Assembly (NCBI RefSeq): GCF_958295425.1
Contig: NC_081136.1
Location: forward strand, 19,474,890 to 19,538,889
Length of the DNA stretch: 64,000 bases
DNA from: Solea solea
Lineage: Eukaryota > Chordata > Actinopteri > Pleuronectiformes > Soleidae
Direction: 5' to 3'
In this document: piece after piece, positions 60,537 through 64,000 of the stretch
Position numbering within the stretch: position 1 is the stretch's first letter
Layout of the letters: every line of letters begins with the position of its first letter
The notes under the pieces: model-generated
Seen by the model: the letters and a program-made list of their open reading frames with translations, nothing else
Databases searched by the model: none
What the model was told of the DNA's origin: nothing
Position numbers and translations under genes: made by a program

Positions 60537-63500
60537 CAGTGTTTGATTTTGCAATGATTTCACTGTTTGGATGTGTTTTTCTATTTGTGTCTGTTTTTGT
60601 GCGCATTCAGCAGGGATACGGCTGTTTTCTGATTTTTTTCCTTTTTTCTACTGTCCCATAACATAAACCTCACAAATAAAGTTAAAATCTTAAAAGATAT
60701 AGTTATATACCTTCAGTGTTTGATTTTGCAATGATTTCACTGTTTGGATGTGTTTTTCTATTGGTGTCTGTTTTTGTGCGCATTCAGCTGGGATACGGCT
60801 GTTTTCTGACTTTTTTCCTTTTTTCTACTGTCCCATTACATAAACCTCAAAAATAAAGTTACAATATTATAAGATATGGTTATATACCTTCAGTGTTTGA
60901 TTTTGCAATGATTTCACTGTTTGGATGTGTTTTTCTATTTGTGTCTGTTTTTGTGCGCATTCAGCAGGGATACGGCTGTTTTCTGATTTTTTTCATTTTT
61001 TTACTGTCCCATAACATAAACCTCACAAATAAAGTTAAAATCTTAAAAGATATAGTTATATACCTTCAGTGTTTGATTTTGCAATGATTTCACTGTTTGG
61101 ATGTGTTTTTCTATTTGTGTCTGTTTTTGTGCGCATTCAGCAGGGATACGGCTGTTTTCTGATTTTTTTCATTTTTCTACTGTCCCATAACATAAACCTC
61201 ACAAATGAAGTTAACATCTTAAAAGATGTAGTTCTGTACCCTCAGTGTTTGATTTTGCAATGATTTCACTGTTGGGATGTGTTTTTCTATTGGTGTCTGT
61301 TTGTGGGCTCATTCAGCTTTGATAATGCTGTTTTCAGACTTTTTTCATTTTTCTACTGTCCCATAACCTTAACCTCACAAATGAAGTTAAAATCTTAAAA
61401 GATTTAGTTCTTTACCCTCAGTTTTTGCTTTTGCAATGATTTCACTGTTTGGATGTGTTTTTCTATTAGTGTCTGTTTTGTGTGTGTATCAGGGACTAAG
61501 GCTAATCCCGGGTGCCGAGTTTCAGACCTGTGCAACCTTTGGAAAGGTAAAAGGTCAGCCGTTCTGGTGTGTTTTTTGTAATAATTCCTGAAGGCATTGA
61601 GTCAGGAGTCTGATTTTTCCGTATGTGTATCAGGGACTAATGCTAATCCCGGGTGCCAAGTTTCAGACCTGTGCAACCTTCGGAAAGGTCAAAGGTCAGC
61701 CGTTTGGTGTGTTTTTTGTAATAATTCCTATAATATAAAACCCACAAATGAAGTTAACATCTTATAAGATATACTTATGTACCTTCAGTGTTTGATTTTG
61801 CAATGATTTCACTGTTTGGATGTGTTTTTCTATTCGTGTCTGTTTTTGTGCGCATTCAGTAGGGATACGGCTGTTTTCTGATTTTTTTCATTTTTCTACT
61901 GTCCCATAACATAAACCTCACAAATAAAGTTAAAATCTTAAAAGATATAGTTATATACCTTCAGTGTTTGATTTTGCAATGACTTCACTCTTTGGATGTG
62001 TTTTTCTATTTGTGTCTGTTTTTGTGCGCATTCAGCTGGGATACGGCTGTTTTCGGACTTTTTTCCTTTTTTCTACTGTCCCATAACATAAACCTCAAAA
62101 ATAAAGTTACAATATTATAAGATATGGTTATATACCTTCAGTGTTTGATTTTGCAATGATTTCACTATTTGGATGTGTTTTTCTATTTGTGTCTGTTTTT
62201 GTGCGCATTCAGCAGGGATACGGCTGTTTTCTGATTTCTTTCATTTTTCTACTGTCCCATAACATAAACCTCACAAATAAAGTTAACATCTTAAAAGATT
62301 TAGTTCTGTACCCTCAGTGTTTGATTTTGCAATGATTTCACTGTTGGGATGTGTTTTTCTATTGGTGTCTGTTTGTGGGCTCATTCAGCTTTGATAATGC
62401 TGTTTTCGGACTTTTTTCATTTTTCTACTGTCCCATAACCTAAACCTCACAAATGAAGTTAAAATCTTAAAAGATTTAGTTCTTTACCCTCAGTGTTTGC
62501 TTTTGCAATGATTTCACTGTTTGGATGTGTTTTTCTATTAGTGTCTGTTTTGTGTGTGTATCAGGGACTAAGGCTAATCCCGGGTGCCAAGTTTCAGACC
62601 TGTGCAACCTTTGGAAAGGTAAAAGGTCAGCCGTTCTGGTGTGTTTTTTGTAATAATTCCTGAAGGCATTGAGTCAGGAGTCTGATTTTTCCGTATGTGT
62701 ATCAGGGACTAATGCTAATCCCGGGTGCCAAGTTTCAGACCTGTGCAACCTTCGGAAAGGTCAAAGGTCAGCCGTTTGGTGTGTTTTTTGTAATAATTCC
62801 TATAATATAAAACCCACAAATGAAGTTAACATCTTATAAGATATACTTATGTACCTTCAGTGTTTGATTTTGCAATGATTTCACTGTTTGGATGTGTTTT
62901 TCTATTTGTGTCTGTTTTTGTGCGCATTCAGCAGGGATACGGCTGTTTTCTGATTTTTTTCATTTTTCTACTGTCCCATAACATAAACCTCACAAATAAA
63001 GTTAAAATCTTAAAAGATATAGTTATATACCTTCAGTGTTTGATTTTGCAATGATTTCACTGTTTGGATGTGTTTTTCTATTTGTGTCTGTTTTTGTGCG
63101 CATTCAGCTGGGATACGGCTGTTTTCGGACTTTTTTCCTTTTTTCTACTGTCCCACAACATAAACCTCAAAAATAAAGTTACAATATTATAAGATATGGT
63201 TATATACCTTCAGTGTTTGATTTTGCAATGATTTCACTGTTTGGATGTGTTTTTCTATTTGTGTCTGTTTTTGTGCGCATTCAGCAGGGATACGGCTGTT
63301 TTCTGATTTTTTTCATTTTTCTACTGTCCCATAACATAAACCTCACAAATAAAGTTAACATCTTAAAAAATTTAGTTCTGTACCCTCAGTGTTTGATTTT
63401 GCAATGATTTCACTGTTGGGATGTGTTTTTCTATTGGTGTCTGTTTGTGGGCTCATTCAGCTTTGATAATGCTGTTTTCGGACTTTTTTCATTTTTCTAC

Positions 63501-64000
63501 TGTCCCATAACCTAAACCTCACAAATGAAGTTAAAATCTTAAAAGATTTAGTTCTTTACCCTCAGTGTTTGCTTTTGCAATGATTTCACTGTTTGGATGT
63601 GTTTTTCTATTAGTGTCTGTTTTGTGTGTGTATCAGGGACTAAGGCTAATCCCGGGTGCAAAGTTTCAGACCTGTGCAACCTTTGGAAAGGTAAAAGGTC
63701 AGCCGTTCTGGTGTGTTTTTTGTAATAATTTGTAAAGGCATTAAGCCAGGAGTCTGATTTTTCCGTATGTGTATCAGGGACTAAGGCTAATCCCGGGTGC
63801 CGAGTTTCAGACCTGTGCAACCTTCGTAAAGGTCAAAGGTCAGCTGTGCAGGTGTGTTTTTTGTAATAATTCCTAAAGGCATTGAGTCAGGAGTCTAATT
63901 TTTCCGTATATGTATCAGAAACTAACCCTCATCCCGGGTGCCGAGTTTCAGACCTGTGCAATCTTCGGAAAGGTCAAAGGTCAGCCGTTCGGGTGTGTTT
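60134..64000 (+). repeat. C-headed higher-order unit, incomplete at window edge
   Basis: C (60134-60536), B (60537-61481), A 248 bp (61482-61730), B (61731-62552), A 248 bp (62553-62801), B (62802-63625), A (63626 onward). The module order is that of the 4467 bp unit at 46191. Confidence 0.9.

Overview
The window looks like vertebrate, most probably teleost fish, heterochromatin. About 54 kb is head-to-tail satellite DNA, and one island of about 9.9 kb (5973-15875) carries ordinary interspersed sequence. The teleost guess rests on a tRNA-derived SINE with a tail common in fish genomes (7303-7456), fragments of an L1/Tx1-type LINE (11090-12641), spliced exon-like segments, CA and AAT microsatellites and low GC. 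Nothing bacterial, and no complete gene, was found.

Two unrelated-looking satellite families build the arrays. Family A has a 141 bp period and carries a stretch reading aaggtcaaaggtcagccg. Family B has a period of about 176 bp (174-177) and carries gtttgattttgcaatgattt and an atctt-NN-aagat dyad. A third component, segment C, is a 398 bp non-tandem piece always found at the same point of a B monomer, bounded on both sides by ACCTT. It occurs ten times. Every A, B and C copy lies in the same orientation.

Layout: 1-5972 is mixed A/B/C higher-order repeat with two C copies. 5973-15875 is the island. 15876-28752 is a nearly pure B array of a distinct subtype with its own 1926 bp and 1233/1228 bp higher-order periods. 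28753-35970 is dominated by A with short B inserts and a 1757 bp tandem duplication. 35971-64000 is a higher-order array whose units each begin with C; unit lengths are 5277, 2761, 2182, 4467, 3041, 3041 and 3394 bp, then a partial unit. Length differences between several units equal whole satellite modules (two B monomers, or one A+B module).

The island contains, from left to right, one copy of a 0.75 kb duplicated element, the SINE, three exon-like segments with splice signals, a pair of oppositely oriented short telomere-like runs, a CA microsatellite, a CpG-bearing possible first exon, an L1-like LINE in two opposed halves, a group of three more exon-like segments (one with a clear one-base frameshift), and the second copy of the 0.75 kb element with a 16 bp perfect hairpin. 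The exons could not be assigned to a named gene.

The most unusual signal is that many A monomers contain a perfect DR1 nuclear-receptor element (AGGTCAAAGGTCA), so the A blocks are dense arrays of potential receptor sites. Small open frames throughout the satellites are by-products of repeat periodicity and are not annotated as genes. All identities and copy comparisons were made by eye; no alignment or database search was run.
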